The notes: generated by a model from the letters alone, not told the origin. A stretch of 64,000 bases of DNA from Bacillota bacterium (GCA_012800795.1 JAAZIQ010000053.1:1-64000); one strand, 5' to 3'. Numbered from the stretch's first letter, positions 26,766 through 36,263 are shown. Program-made: numbers and translations.

Positions 26766-27902
26766 CTACAATGCCAGACGTAGACGCAGAGCTATTAAGC
26801 GAAAAAGATGGCGAACCATAGAGTTGGTAAAAGCAAGTACCAACACCGGAATGGCTGCTGCCAGTGCCAATAATAAGACAGAACGGCCTGAAATCTGCGA
26901 TCGGTATAATTGGCTTACGCCCCGTGCATCTACCAAACGGTTCCCTACTTTTAGGCGAACTAGAAAAGTGCTGGCCATGCCTTTTCTGCCCTTTTCCAAA
27001 AAATCAATCATATTTGAATGGGTGCCTATGGCTGCAATAAGCTTGGCGCCATTTTCATAGGCCAGTAAAAGTGCAATATCTTCACTGGTACCCGGAGCTT
27101 TCATTACTTTAGCCGTCAGGCCAAGCTGATTAATCCTTGCCATTCCCGGTGCAGAACCATTGGGATAAGCATGAACAACCAATTCTTTGGCTTTGCGCAG
27201 AGCCATATCGCTGACACTGTCCATATCCCCCACCACTAAATCAGGAATATAACCGTATTCCAGCAAAGCATCGGCTCCGCCATCAACACCTACCAGCACG
27301 GGCTTAACCTCATCAATATACTGCTTAATAGCCTTTAAATCTTCTCGGTAGGATTGACCGCGAACGACTACAAGTGTATGTTTATCAGTAAAAACTGTGT
27401 CAAGGGAGGGCATTTTTAAACCGCCCAGGATTAATTCTTTTTCTTTGCGGGCATAATCCAGCGTGTTTTGCACAAAAGCATCAAGGAGATTTCCTAAATT
27501 TTGTTCAGCTGCTTCCATTTGTTTTTGTATTTCTTCTTGGTCTAACAGGCGGGCACTGCCTAGATACTCACCACCCCGCCATATTTTACCTTCTACAATT
27601 GTCAGCACTTCATCATCATGCAGCTTTGCCATTAAATCTTTACCTGCTAAATCAAAATGTGGAATATTAGCTTTCCACAAGACTAGAGGTCCCTGATTGG
27701 GATAAAGCCCGGAAATAGAACAGCTGGCATTAATTACAGCACGAACTTTATGCTCACACAACTCCTTTGCCGCCAGTTCATCTAAATCATGGTGGTCTAT
27801 GAGCGCAATGTCACCCGGCTTCAGTCGTGCTGTTAAAAGTTTTGTTTTTTTCCCTATCTTAACGGGGCCTTGAATCGCCATATTCTTAGCAAAATTTTTC
27901 AT
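26766..27902 (-). CDS. steA: SteA-like cytokinetic ring protein
   Basis: 378-aa protein with a soluble N-terminal region carrying a thiamine-pyrophosphokinase-like fold (VGVDGGADALLEYGYIPDLVVGDMDS, about 200-225) and a C-terminal membrane segment (about 338-360). This matches SteA of Corynebacterium, which together with SteB regulates cell-wall hydrolysis at division. The catalytic-like GGAD and GDMDS motifs are intact. ATG 27902 has GGAAAG upstream; an ATG 11 codons earlier lacks one. It heads the run that leads into SteB and the sugar transferases. Confidence 0.8.
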   Translation of the reverse strand: MKNFAKNMAIQGPVKIGKKTKLLTARLKPGDIALIDHHDLDELAAKELCEHKVRAVINASCSISGLYPNQGPLVLWKANIPHFDLAGKDLMAKLHDDEVLTIVEGKIWRGGEYLGSARLLDQEEIQKQMEAAEQNLGNLLDAFVQNTLDYARKEKELILGGLKMPSLDTVFTDKHTLVVVRGQSYREDLKAIKQYIDEVKPVLVGVDGGADALLEYGYIPDLVVGDMDSVSDMALRKAKELVVHAYPNGSAPGMARINQLGLTAKVMKAPGTSEDIALLLAYENGAKLIAAIGTHSNMIDFLEKGRKGMASTFLVRLKVGNRLVDARGVSQLYRSQISGRSVLLLALAAAIPVLVLAFTNSMVRHLFRLIALRLRLAL

Positions 27903-28007
27903 TAATAGCTTTCCTTTTTTATTATGTGCCGGCAATATAAAGTAACCATCGTTATTATAGCCAATAAAGAGAAAAGAAAAACATTACCGCCGGATTGCGG
28001 TAAAAAA

Positions 28008-28048
28008 CAAAAAAAATCGTCTGCACTCTTTGGGCAAACGATTTTTCA
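28008..28048 (-). terminator. Intrinsic terminator after spo0A
   Basis: AAAATCGTTTGC and GCAGACGATTTT pair on the minus strand (with a G-T pair) and lead into eight T. It isolates spo0A from steA. Confidence 0.8.
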
Positions 28049-28073
28049 AATACCATCTGCAATTAATTTTGCA

Positions 28074-28853
28074 CTAGTGTACATTTTTCCCATAAAGCCT
28101 TAGTCGGTCTGCCACTAAAGCAATAAATTCAGAGTTGGTTGGTTTACCACGTTCTGTATTAATAGTGTAACCGAAAAATTTTTTTATTGTATCTATATTA
28201 TTACGTGACCAGGCTACCTCTATGGCATGGCGGATAGCACGCTCCACGCGTGAACTGGTGGTATCAAATTTTTCTGCAATCCGCGGATAAAGTACCTTTG
28301 TTACAGAACCCAAAAGATCCACGTCTTCTACCACCATGATAATGGCTTCCCTTAAATACTGATATCCTTTAATATGAGCGGGGATTCCGATCTCATGAAT
28401 AATATTTGTAACATCTGCTTCCAGGCTGTTGCCGGTGCGTCTTACGGGACGTGTCAATGATGCTACCGAAGGCGTCGGACTGCTGCTGTCGCCCAGCTGC
28501 CGGATTCTATCCACCAAAACATCCATATTAAACGGTTTCAATATATAATAAGATGCACCTAATTCAACTGCTTTACAGGTTATATCTTCCTGGCCGAAGG
28601 CAGTGAGCATAATTACTTTTGGCTTTTGCTCTATTTCCATTTTATTGAGCTCTTCCAGAACTCCCAATCCGTCTAAATGAGGCATAATTATATCCAAAAG
28701 CAGCACATCGGGAGGATTCCCGGTAATTAGTTCCAAAGTTTCTTTTCCGTTATAAGCCCTGCCTACTATGTCGATATCCGGTTGCTGTTCAAGGTACTCC
28801 ACTAATAGATCACTGAATTCTCTGTTGTCATCAGCTACAAAAACTCTTAACAT
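28074..28853 (-). CDS. spo0A: Sporulation transcription factor Spo0A
   Basis: Response regulator that, once phosphorylated, commits the cell to sporulation. The 259-aa product has a receiver domain (acidic pocket Asp8-Asp9, phospho-acceptor Asp54 in LLLDIIMP, Lys in ILKPF) and the Spo0A C-terminal DNA-binding domain with EVAWSRNN and the [20 protein letters not shown] recognition region. The ATG at 28853 follows GGAAGGAG. A sigma-H promoter with an overlapping 0A-box lies 50 bases upstream. Gene order spoIVB-spo0A is universal in spore formers. Confidence 0.97.
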   Translation of the reverse strand: MLRVFVADDNREFSDLLVEYLEQQPDIDIVGRAYNGKETLELITGNPPDVLLLDIIMPHLDGLGVLEELNKMEIEQKPKVIMLTAFGQEDITCKAVELGASYYILKPFNMDVLVDRIRQLGDSSSPTPSVASLTRPVRRTGNSLEADVTNIIHEIGIPAHIKGYQYLREAIIMVVEDVDLLGSVTKVLYPRIAEKFDTTSSRVERAIRHAIEVAWSRNNIDTIKKFFGYTINTERGKPTNSEFIALVADRLRLYGKNVH

Positions 28854-28901
28854 TAACAATCTCCTTCCCATCTCTATATAGTTTGTTGCTCCGTAAAATT
28901 T

Positions 28902-28928
28902 ATTCGACATTTGGCTAAATATTCCTTT
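28902..28928 (-). promoter_or_regulatory. Sigma-H promoter of spo0A with overlapping 0A-box
   Basis: Minus strand: AAAGGAATA, an 11-base spacer, then GTCGAAT, a full match to the sigma-H consensus RnAGGAwww-N11-12-RnnGAAT. The sequence TGTCGAA (28909-28903), identical to the 0A-box core, overlaps the -10 element, so active Spo0A could bind its own promoter. Confidence 0.75.
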
Positions 28929-28998
28929 CTGATTATTACAACAATTTTAAAAACTTTTCTACTACATTTGCTTATTCTAGATATTAGATTCATAAAAT

Positions 28999-29048
28999 AC
29001 TAAAAAACACGCCTAACCGCCAGACGTGTTGTTAAGACGTGTTTTTTA
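28999..29048 (-). terminator. Intrinsic terminator after spoIVB
   Basis: AAAAAACACG and CGTGTTTTTT form a ten-pair stem on the minus strand with an inner hairpin ACGTCT/AGACGT-like loop. The spoIVB stop codon lies within the ascending arm. Confidence 0.75.
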
Positions 29049-30356
29049 GATATTTGAATCCAGCAAACCAGATTCCCTAACCATCCACTCAAGATAAATT
29101 CCATAGCCTCGTGTCGGATCATTGACGAAAACATGGGTTACAGCTCCCACTAAATAACCATCCTGAATGATTGGGCTGCCGCTCATACCCTGCACAATAC
29201 CGCCCGTTGCTTCCAGTAAGCGTTCATCTGTAATTCTGATAATCATCCCTTTATCACTGGGGCGTGTTTGCCTATAAACACGCTCTATTTCAATATCAAA
29301 ACATTCTATGGTTGTACCTTCCAAAACCGTTAGAATTTGCGCCGGTCCGGGTTTAACCTGAGACATTAAAGCCATGGGCATGGCTTCATTAATATTACCC
29401 TGCACCGGTTCAATTTTAGTAAGCCTGCCAAAAATTCCAAATTGGCAGTTTTTTTCAATGCTACCTAGTAAATCATCACCCTCTTGGAAAACACCCGTTT
29501 TTTCACCGGGATAGCCGCGCTGAGCAGTTTTGATATTAACGATGTTGGCTTTAACAATCTCCCCATCCCTGACATTAATGGGCTGGTTCGTATCTACATC
29601 AGTAATTACATGGCCTAAAGCGCCATAAATTCTTGTTTTCGGGTCATAAAAGGTTAATGTTCCTACACCGGCCGCTGTATCTCGTACATATAGCCCTACC
29701 CGGGGACGCTTTGTTTCTTGACATATTTTTGGTTCAACATCAACAGTAAAAACATTTTCTCCCCTTTGGATTTGAAATTTTAGTACTTTCTTACCGCTCT
29801 CTGCCATGATAATTTCCGCCACTTCATTAGCATCCTGCAGCTTTTTTCCCTCTATGGCCAAAATAACATCGCCTATTTCAATTCCTGCTTCTTTAGCCGG
29901 AGATATGGCTTGATTTCCAGTTTGCACAGCATGGTGCCCCACGACTAAAACGCCTTCACTGTGTAATTTTATACCGATAGAGTGGCCGCCCGGAATAAAT
30001 TTTTTTACCGGCAAAACATTTACAGTTAACTGGTGCAAGGGAATTACACCAAACAAACGAAATTCCAGATTGACCGAGCCGAGGCTTTCAGCGCTAAACT
30101 GCAGTGGAGAACGTAAATTCAGTTTGCTCTCCTGCGTAGAAACCGGAACACCATTGAGAGTTAAAACTCCATCTTTATCAGCTTTAACATAGATGGAAAA
30201 CGGACTGGCGATGTTTACATAACATTCGCCACCTTCAAGTAAACGCAGTTCGTTTTGCAGAGTTACCCAAATCCGCCAGGGGAAAAACATTATCAGCAAA
30301 AGCAAGAAACATAAGCAGGAAAAAGACAAATATTGTCGAATGCGCTTTTTTTTCAC
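29046..30356 (-). CDS. spoIVB: SpoIVB serine peptidase
   Basis: Forespore-secreted S55 protease that cleaves SpoIVFA and triggers pro-sigma-K processing in the mother cell. One N-terminal membrane segment (about 10-30), a PDZ domain (about 115-210) and the S55 domain (about 215-420) with catalytic His in ALGHVITD and Ser in GIVQGMSGSPI are visible. I start at the GTG 30356, ten bases after AAGGAG; a longer ATG start at 30401 has no ribosome site. An 8-codon leader frame (ATG at about 30381) ends on the GTG itself. A sigma-F/G-type promoter precedes it. Confidence 0.93.
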   Translation of the reverse strand: MKKKRIRQYLSFSCLCFLLLLIMFFPWRIWVTLQNELRLLEGGECYVNIASPFSIYVKADKDGVLTLNGVPVSTQESKLNLRSPLQFSAESLGSVNLEFRLFGVIPLHQLTVNVLPVKKFIPGGHSIGIKLHSEGVLVVGHHAVQTGNQAISPAKEAGIEIGDVILAIEGKKLQDANEVAEIIMAESGKKVLKFQIQRGENVFTVDVEPKICQETKRPRVGLYVRDTAAGVGTLTFYDPKTRIYGALGHVITDVDTNQPINVRDGEIVKANIVNIKTAQRGYPGEKTGVFQEGDDLLGSIEKNCQFGIFGRLTKIEPVQGNINEAMPMALMSQVKPGPAQILTVLEGTTIECFDIEIERVYRQTRPSDKGMIIRITDERLLEATGGIVQGMSGSPIIQDGYLVGAVTHVFVNDPTRGYGIYLEWMVRESGLLDSNI

Positions 30357-30425
30357 GCGGTTATCACTCCTTGCTGCATCTTTAGGAGAAATCACCTCCA
30401 TAAAAAAACGAGATGAACGTAATTT

Positions 30426-30455
30426 TAAGATAACCGCGCACTTATTTTTTTATAC
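30426..30455 (-). promoter_or_regulatory. Sigma-F/sigma-G-type promoter of spoIVB
   Basis: Minus strand: GTATA, a 15-base spacer, then GGTTATCTTA. This fits the sigma-F pattern GYATA-N15-16-GGnnAnAnTR at all but one base. Read as sigma-G (GHATR-N18-CATnnTA), TATCTTA also matches six of seven positions. spoIVB is a known sigma-F and sigma-G target in Bacillus. Confidence 0.65.
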
Positions 30456-30504
30456 GATTTTAGTTTACATAAAAACTTGCATCATTTGGGATTATTGACA
30501 CAAA

Positions 30505-30540
30505 AAAATAGCAATTTATTTTTTGCTATTTTTTATCATA
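30505..30540 (-). terminator. Intrinsic terminator after recN
   Basis: AAAAATAGCAA/TTGCTATTTTTTT on the minus strand, A-T rich but with a clear T tract; it separates recN from spoIVB. Confidence 0.65.
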
Positions 30541-30549
30541 TAATTTGGT

Positions 30550-32196
30550 TTATAACATTTCCGTCAAAAGCTTTTGGGCATGCTGTAAGGCCACTTCATC
30601 TTTACCTCCTAACATCCTAGCCAATTCAACTTCCCTTTCCGCCAGTGTTAAATCTTTTATGCGCGTAACAGTTCTCTTTCCTTTCTCTTCTTTATAAATT
30701 AAAAAATGCTTATCGGCAGCGGCAGCTATTAAAGGCTGGTGCGTTACACAAATGACCTGCCGATGCCTGGCCAGCTGTTTTAACTTTTCCGCCACATTAC
30801 GGACGGTAAGTCCGCCAATTCCTGCATCAATTTCATCAAAAATCAAAGTAGGAACAGCATCCTGTTCTGCCAAAACACTTTTAATGGCCAACATTACACG
30901 TGAGATTTCACCACCAGAGGCAGTTTTAGCCAAAGAACGAAGGGGCTCGCCGGCATTGGCCGCCAACTGAAATTCTATTCTGTCACATCCTGTTGGGCCG
31001 TATTGTGCTTCCTGTTGTACTGAAATGGCAAAACAAGCACCGGACAGGGCCAAACTCTGCAATGCTTCATTAATCTTCTCCGCCAGCAAAACGGCTGTTT
31101 CCTGCCGCTTTTGCGATAATCTCCGGGCAGCCTGCTGCAGAGCTTCTTCCGTCAGGGTAATTTGCACCTCTATTTCCTCTCGCTTGCTGCTGCGGTTTAG
31201 TAATTCTTCTAGCTCCGCCTGCAGCTGTGTTCTTAATTGCTCCACATCAGCAAGAGTTGGTCCATATTTTTTTTTAATATTTCGATATGTTTCCAAGCGG
31301 TCGCTGACACGCTGCAGTTCCATTTCATCCAGTTGCAGTTCATCCTGATAATTGCGCAGTTCCCGTGCAGCCTCTGTTATTTGCTCCTCCGCCATAATCA
31401 ATTGCTGCAAAATGGCTGAGAGCTTTTCGTCCAAAGCAGCAGCAGCAGCAAGTTCTTTTTCCGCTAGTCCCAACTGTTCAATAATGGCTTCGTTGTAACC
31501 GCCCTCATATAAAGCAGCATATACTTTAGCCGTACGCTCCCATAGCTGTTGGGCATTGGACAAACGGCGGAATTTTCTCTGCAGATCTTCTTCTTCCTCT
31601 GCCGATAAAGCCGCCGCATTAATTTCCTCTAGCTGAAAACGTAAAAAATCTGCTTGTCTGGCAACCGCTGCGTCATCGCCACCCATAGCTTCTAAATCTG
31701 CCAATAGTTTTTTACGAGTTTGGTAAAGATTAAAAACCTTATTTTTTAACTGTGCCAACTCCTCACCGCCGTATGCATCAAGTAAATCGCGCTGTGTGGT
31801 TGACACAAGTAATGACTGCTGTTTATTTTGTCCATGTAAATCAACAAGCTGCCGACCCCAGAATGCCAACTGGGTTAATGGCTCTATCCGGCCATTGATA
31901 CGACAGACATTGGGACCGCTAGTACGGATTTCCCTGCTAAAAATAATCTCGTCGGTTTCCAGTGCTGCCGGCCAGACTGTTTTACCACGAGTAAAAACAG
32001 CCTGGATTAAAGCGCTCTCTTCCCCAGTGCGAATAACTTCACTGCTGGCTCTCTCACCCAGCAGCAAGCCGAGGGCGTCAAGCAGCATTGATTTACCGGC
32101 TCCAGTTTCACCAGTAATAACGTTTAAACCGCTGCCCGGATAAAAAGTTAAATTGTCTATTAAAGCCAGATTGCGCACTTCCAAGACATGTAACAT
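30550..32196 (-). CDS. recN: DNA repair protein RecN
   Basis: SMC-like ATPase acting early in double-strand break repair. The 548-aa protein has Walker A TGETGAGKSMLLDALG (about 29-44), two coiled-coil arms (about 145-365, many Glu/Gln/Leu) flanking the ends, the ABC signature ASGGEISR (about 425-432) and Walker B TLIFDEIDAGI (about 448-458). Its neighbours nadK upstream and spoIVB-spo0A downstream are standard for Firmicutes, except that argR, usually just before recN, is absent here. Confidence 0.96.
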   Translation of the reverse strand: MLHVLEVRNLALIDNLTFYPGSGLNVITGETGAGKSMLLDALGLLLGERASSEVIRTGEESALIQAVFTRGKTVWPAALETDEIIFSREIRTSGPNVCRINGRIEPLTQLAFWGRQLVDLHGQNKQQSLLVSTTQRDLLDAYGGEELAQLKNKVFNLYQTRKKLLADLEAMGGDDAAVARQADFLRFQLEEINAAALSAEEEEDLQRKFRRLSNAQQLWERTAKVYAALYEGGYNEAIIEQLGLAEKELAAAAALDEKLSAILQQLIMAEEQITEAARELRNYQDELQLDEMELQRVSDRLETYRNIKKKYGPTLADVEQLRTQLQAELEELLNRSSKREEIEVQITLTEEALQQAARRLSQKRQETAVLLAEKINEALQSLALSGACFAISVQQEAQYGPTGCDRIEFQLAANAGEPLRSLAKTASGGEISRVMLAIKSVLAEQDAVPTLIFDEIDAGIGGLTVRNVAEKLKQLARHRQVICVTHQPLIAAAADKHFLIYKEEKGKRTVTRIKDLTLAEREVELARMLGGKDEVALQHAQKLLTEML

Positions 32197-32200
32197 CTTT

Positions 32201-33079
32201 TTACATCCTTTCCGGCTGCCGGCTTATTACCTTTTTGAGCTTATGATGCAATAAAGTATAGAAATCAGTACCATGCAGTTGAATAATAGGTGTAGTAAGG
32301 GGGGCTCGTGTTATCTGCACTATATCACTGTCCTGCAGCAAACAACCCGTCTGTCCGTCCACTGTAATCATTACTTCTGTCTGCCGCGTCCAGGGGTGTA
32401 CTGTAATTCTTTCATTGCTGGCTACAATAACAGAACGATGATGCAAAAGATGAGGACAGATGGGAGTAATAATCATTACATCCAAAGCTGGATTTACTAT
32501 GGGCCCGCCGGCTGACAGTGAATAGCCGGTTGAGCCAGTAGGCGTGGAAATTATAATCCCGTCACAGGGATATGTTTCCAACATTTTATCATTGACATAT
32601 GTATCCAGATAAATGATGCGGGAAGAATATCCTTTACTAATTACAATATCGTTAAGAGCCACAAATTCCTTAACCTGTTTATCTTCACGATAAACACGTG
32701 CCCAAAGCATTAAACGGTGGTGAATCTCATAGCGTCCAGCCAACAATATCTCCAAGGCCTTTTCTAATTGCGGCGGCTCTACTTCCGCTAAGAAGCCCAT
32801 TTGCCCCAAATTTACACCCAATAGCGGCAAATTAGTACCAGTAAACTGGTGGGCCGCCCGCAAAATCGTTCCGTCACCACCAAGTACCACCACCGCATCC
32901 ACCTGCCCAGGGAATTCTGCAGGTGACAACATAGGAATATCCGCCAGGGCGACAGCATCAGGGGCGTCTGCTAAATACACCTGCACACCGTGTTGGCGGC
33001 AAAAAACCGCAATGCGCTCTGCCATTTCTTTTACCTGCTTATGTTTTTGCCAATTGGGAACTATACCTAACGCTTTCAT
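32201..33079 (-). CDS. nadK: NAD kinase
   Basis: Phosphorylates NAD to NADP. The 292-aa protein has the diacylglycerol-kinase-like catalytic motif VVLGGDGTILRAA (about 68-80), the NE/D motif LNDIVISKG and the NAD-binding TPTGSTGYSLSAGGP (about 178-192). The N-terminal KALGIVPNWQK opening is typical. Four bases separate it from recN. Confidence 0.95.
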   Translation of the reverse strand: MKALGIVPNWQKHKQVKEMAERIAVFCRQHGVQVYLADAPDAVALADIPMLSPAEFPGQVDAVVVLGGDGTILRAAHQFTGTNLPLLGVNLGQMGFLAEVEPPQLEKALEILLAGRYEIHHRLMLWARVYREDKQVKEFVALNDIVISKGYSSRIIYLDTYVNDKMLETYPCDGIIISTPTGSTGYSLSAGGPIVNPALDVMIITPICPHLLHHRSVIVASNERITVHPWTRQTEVMITVDGQTGCLLQDSDIVQITRAPLTTPIIQLHGTDFYTLLHHKLKKVISRQPERM

Positions 33080-33092
33080 TCCTTCACTCCTG

Positions 33093-33506
33093 TCAGATGC
33101 GAAAACGCACTTCCTGCAGCGTTCCCCTCTCCAAATGCAGTATCAACATACCGCTAACCCGGAAGGCCAAGGTATCACGCAGCAAGCTGCTTCGCCACAA
33201 TTTTGATTGTAGACGTACCGTTTTTTTATCACGCCTAATCTGCACAAGATAGCTTCTGCCATCTTTTTTTACCAAAAAATCATTTTTTAAAGCAAAAGTA
33301 TGCTGCTGCCCGTTTATTTCCATTTTCACCGTTAGGGTTGGCTTAACAGTGACCACTTCATATCCTGCTTCTTCCAGAATTTGTGCCGCCTTACCCTGGC
33401 TTTTCCCTGGTTTTTTTCCCTTTATTCTGCTTGATCGTGCTGCCAACCAACGTATAAAGAAAATCAGGACAAGTAGGCCCAGTATGATCCAGTCCTTTTT
33501 TCCCAT
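33093..33506 (-). CDS. Hypothetical membrane-anchored protein
   Basis: 137-aa protein with one N-terminal membrane segment (about 6-22), a very basic linker rich in Lys (KGKKPGKSQGK) and a C-terminal domain of about 95 residues with alternating short beta strands. The C-terminal pattern (AAQILEEAGYEVV ... FLVKKDGRSYLVQIRR) resembles a restriction-endonuclease-like or winged nuclease fold used by several small Clostridia proteins, but no catalytic set is complete, so I do not assign a function. It lies between tlyA and nadK, where Clostridia often have an unnamed gene. ATG 33506 follows GGTGG. Confidence 0.7.
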   Translation of the reverse strand: MGKKDWIILGLLVLIFFIRWLAARSSRIKGKKPGKSQGKAAQILEEAGYEVVTVKPTLTVKMEINGQQHTFALKNDFLVKKDGRSYLVQIRRDKKTVRLQSKLWRSSLLRDTLAFRVSGMLILHLERGTLQEVRFRI

Positions 33507-33558
33507 CCTTTCCACCTGCCCAAATTATCTATTCGTCAGATGCGGCAGGTTTCCTTTT

Positions 33559-34359
33559 TTACGATAAAGTCTGATGTGCCACAGCTACCGTTTCACGTAT
33601 GGTTTGTACAGCAACTGCTTTAGGTTCAGATTCAGCCAATAAATGCAGCAAGTATTCTATGTTGCCTTCAGGCCCGCGAATGGGAGAAAAGTCGACTCCA
33701 ACCACGCTGTAACCCAATTCTACCGCGATGGCAGCAATCTTTTTCAAAACTTCCAAATGTGCGGCAGGATCGCGAACTACTCCTTTTTTACCTACACGTC
33801 CCTTCCCCACTTCAAATTGCGGTTTAACCAGTGTTACTATTTCAGGAATCTTTAAATTTTTTAAGGCTGGCAAAACTAAAGCTAGTGAAATAAAAGAAAC
33901 ATCTACAGCAGCAAACTGTACTGCTTCTACCAGGGATGCAGGATCAAAATGGCGAATATTGGTTCTCTCCAGGACAACTACACGATTATCCTGACGCAGA
34001 CGCCAATCTAACTGACCATAACCCACATCAATACTATATACTTTACTTGCGCCCTTTTGTAACATGCAGTCTGTAAAGCCGCCTGTTGAGGCACCGACAT
34101 CCATTGCCACGCGTCCCCGCAAATCAATCTCAAAAACTTTTAAAGCTTTTTCCAGCTTCAAACCTCCGCGCGATACATAGCGCGGCAGCTCTGTCACTTG
34201 AATAGCGGCATCACTTGGAATTTGTGTGCCGGGCTTGTCTATTTTCTTCCCGTCCACTGTAACTAAACCTGCCATTATGGCCGCCCGCGCAGTAGATCGG
34301 CTCACAAAAAGACCGCGTTCTACCAACAGCAAATCTAATCGTTTCCGCTCTGTGCCCAT
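33559..34359 (-). CDS. tlyA: TlyA family rRNA (cytidine-2'-O)-methyltransferase
   Basis: S4 RNA-binding domain (about 1-65: RKRLDLLLVERGLFVSRSTARAAI) followed by an FtsJ-like methyltransferase domain with the SAM-binding DVGASTGGFTDCMLQKGA (about 86-103) and the later LVKPQFEVGKG. Members methylate 2'-OH of cytidines in 16S and 23S rRNA. 266 aa is typical. It overlaps the end of dxs by 25 bases, as in the Bacillus yqxC-dxs pair. Confidence 0.92.
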   Translation of the reverse strand: MGTERKRLDLLLVERGLFVSRSTARAAIMAGLVTVDGKKIDKPGTQIPSDAAIQVTELPRYVSRGGLKLEKALKVFEIDLRGRVAMDVGASTGGFTDCMLQKGASKVYSIDVGYGQLDWRLRQDNRVVVLERTNIRHFDPASLVEAVQFAAVDVSFISLALVLPALKNLKIPEIVTLVKPQFEVGKGRVGKKGVVRDPAAHLEVLKKIAAIAVELGYSVVGVDFSPIRGPEGNIEYLLHLLAESEPKAVAVQTIRETVAVAHQTLS

Positions 34360-36251
34360 GGCAAAGCCCTCTTCCCTTTATTCAACAGCTCCAAGCACAC
34401 GGCAGCAGTATTTTCTACCGTCAATCCCAGATCTTGCAGTAACAATGAACGGTCACCATGTTGGACGAAATTGTCCGGAATACCCAGGCATTTAACCGGC
34501 AGGTGCTGAAAATCATTTACTGCCAAGTACTCAAGCACTGCTGAACCAAAACCGCCGGCCAAAGCATTTTCTTCCAGTGTTACCAATCCATAGCGGGCAG
34601 ATAATGCCGCTTTGCTAATTAATTTACCATCTAAAGGTTTAACAAAAATAGGATCTATTACCCCAACAGAGAAACCTTTTTTCTCTAAAATTTCTGCAGC
34701 CGCCAGCGCCACTGCCACCATAGTGCCAACGGCAAGAATAATAACATCACTCCCCGGCTTTAATATTTCTCCCCGTCCCCATGGCAGACAGCACGGCTTT
34801 TCTCTTTTTACCCCCAGGGCTCTACCGCGCGGATAGCGCACAGCAACCGGTCCTGCATGTTTTAGTCCCGTCAACAGAGCATGCTGCAAATAATTTTCAT
34901 CCCTGGGGCAGATAATTGACATCTGCGGTAGATGCCTTAAATATGAAAGATCAAAAACGCCATGGTGCGTTTCACCATCTTCCCCCACTACACCTGCTCG
35001 GTCCACAGCAAACAATACGGGTAGATTCTGTAGGCAAACATCATGCACTATCTGGTCATATGCTCTCTGTAAAAAGGTAGAATATATTGCCACTACAGGT
35101 CGGAAGCCTTTCCGTGCCATGCCGGCGGCAAATGTTACTGCATGTTGTTCCGCAATCCCTACGTCAAAAAAACGCTCCGGGTAATGTTCGGCAAAAGAAT
35201 CTAAACCGGTTCCGGTTGCCATGGCTGCCGTAATGGCCACTATTTTTTTGTTTTGAGCCGCCAAATTAATTATGGTATCACTAAAAACATCAGTATAAGT
35301 AGGTATACTACCTTTTTTGCCCTGCTCGGGGGGCGAGTTTAAATCAAAAGGACCAACCCCATGGTAAAAATCAGGGTTAGCCTCGGCAAAAGAAAAACCT
35401 TTACCTTTTTTCGTTATGACATGCACTAAAACAGGTCCCCTTACCTGCTTAGAACTGCGCAGAACGGGAAGCAAAGCTTCCAGGTTATGCCCATTAACCG
35501 GCCCTAGATAAGTAAAGCCCAATTCTTCAAAGAGCATACCGGGAACAATTAAAGTTTTTACTGCATCTTTAAAACGATCAACTGATTTAATTACCTTACC
35601 ACCTATGGCAGGAATTTTGCGCATTAACTCCTGCACATCTTCTTTAAGGCGAAAATACTTGGGATCTGTGCGTATACGGCCCAAATATGCCGCCAGTCCG
35701 CCCACATTATGGGAAATAGACATTTCATTATCATTTAGGATCACAATTAAATTGGTTCGCATATCACCGGCGTGGTTTAAAGCTTCAAATGCCATGCCGC
35801 CGCCCATGGAACCATCGCCGATAACAGCCAGCACGTGATATTGATCACCATTCAAATCGCGAGCTTTTGCCAACCCAAGAGCTGCTGAAATAGAAGTTGA
35901 ACTATGTCCCGTTTGAAAAACATCATGTTCACTTTCCTTTATTTTAGGGAAGCCGCTCAGCCCACCGTATTGACGCAAAGAATCAAAACGATCACGCCGT
36001 CCTGTTAAGATCTTATGAACATAGCTTTGGTGCCCGACATCCCAGATTATCTCATCACGAGGACTATCAAAAACTGTATGTATAGCTATTGTTAATTCCA
36101 CCACACCAAGATTTGGTGCCAGATGGCCTCCGGTACGGGAAACTTTCTCCAACAAAAAAGAGCGAATTTCAGCTGCCAGTTGTGTCAATTCTCTAGTATT
36201 CAATTTTTTTAGGTCAGTCGGCCCATTAATGGCTGACAATAACTTACCCAT
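34335..36251 (-). CDS. dxs: 1-deoxy-D-xylulose-5-phosphate synthase
   Basis: Thiamine diphosphate enzyme that condenses pyruvate and glyceraldehyde-3-phosphate, the first step of the MEP isoprenoid pathway. The 638-aa protein has the transketolase N-terminal domain with GHQSYVHK and the ThDP motif GDGSMGGGMAFEALNHAG-type stretch (about 150-180), the pyrimidine domain with DVGIAEQHAVTFAAGMA (about 360) and the C-terminal transketolase domain. It works with ispA at 40.7 kb; OLE RNA and oapA lie between them. Confidence 0.96.
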   Translation of the reverse strand: MGKLLSAINGPTDLKKLNTRELTQLAAEIRSFLLEKVSRTGGHLAPNLGVVELTIAIHTVFDSPRDEIIWDVGHQSYVHKILTGRRDRFDSLRQYGGLSGFPKIKESEHDVFQTGHSSTSISAALGLAKARDLNGDQYHVLAVIGDGSMGGGMAFEALNHAGDMRTNLIVILNDNEMSISHNVGGLAAYLGRIRTDPKYFRLKEDVQELMRKIPAIGGKVIKSVDRFKDAVKTLIVPGMLFEELGFTYLGPVNGHNLEALLPVLRSSKQVRGPVLVHVITKKGKGFSFAEANPDFYHGVGPFDLNSPPEQGKKGSIPTYTDVFSDTIINLAAQNKKIVAITAAMATGTGLDSFAEHYPERFFDVGIAEQHAVTFAAGMARKGFRPVVAIYSTFLQRAYDQIVHDVCLQNLPVLFAVDRAGVVGEDGETHHGVFDLSYLRHLPQMSIICPRDENYLQHALLTGLKHAGPVAVRYPRGRALGVKREKPCCLPWGRGEILKPGSDVIILAVGTMVAVALAAAEILEKKGFSVGVIDPIFVKPLDGKLISKAALSARYGLVTLEENALAGGFGSAVLEYLAVNDFQHLPVKCLGIPDNFVQHGDRSLLLQDLGLTVENTAAVCLELLNKGKRALPWAQSGND

Positions 36252-36263
36252 ACTGTTATTACC

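Noticed and set aside
30334-30341. TGTCGAA within spoIVB coding sequence
   Set aside because: Inside a gene and expected by chance at this frequency.
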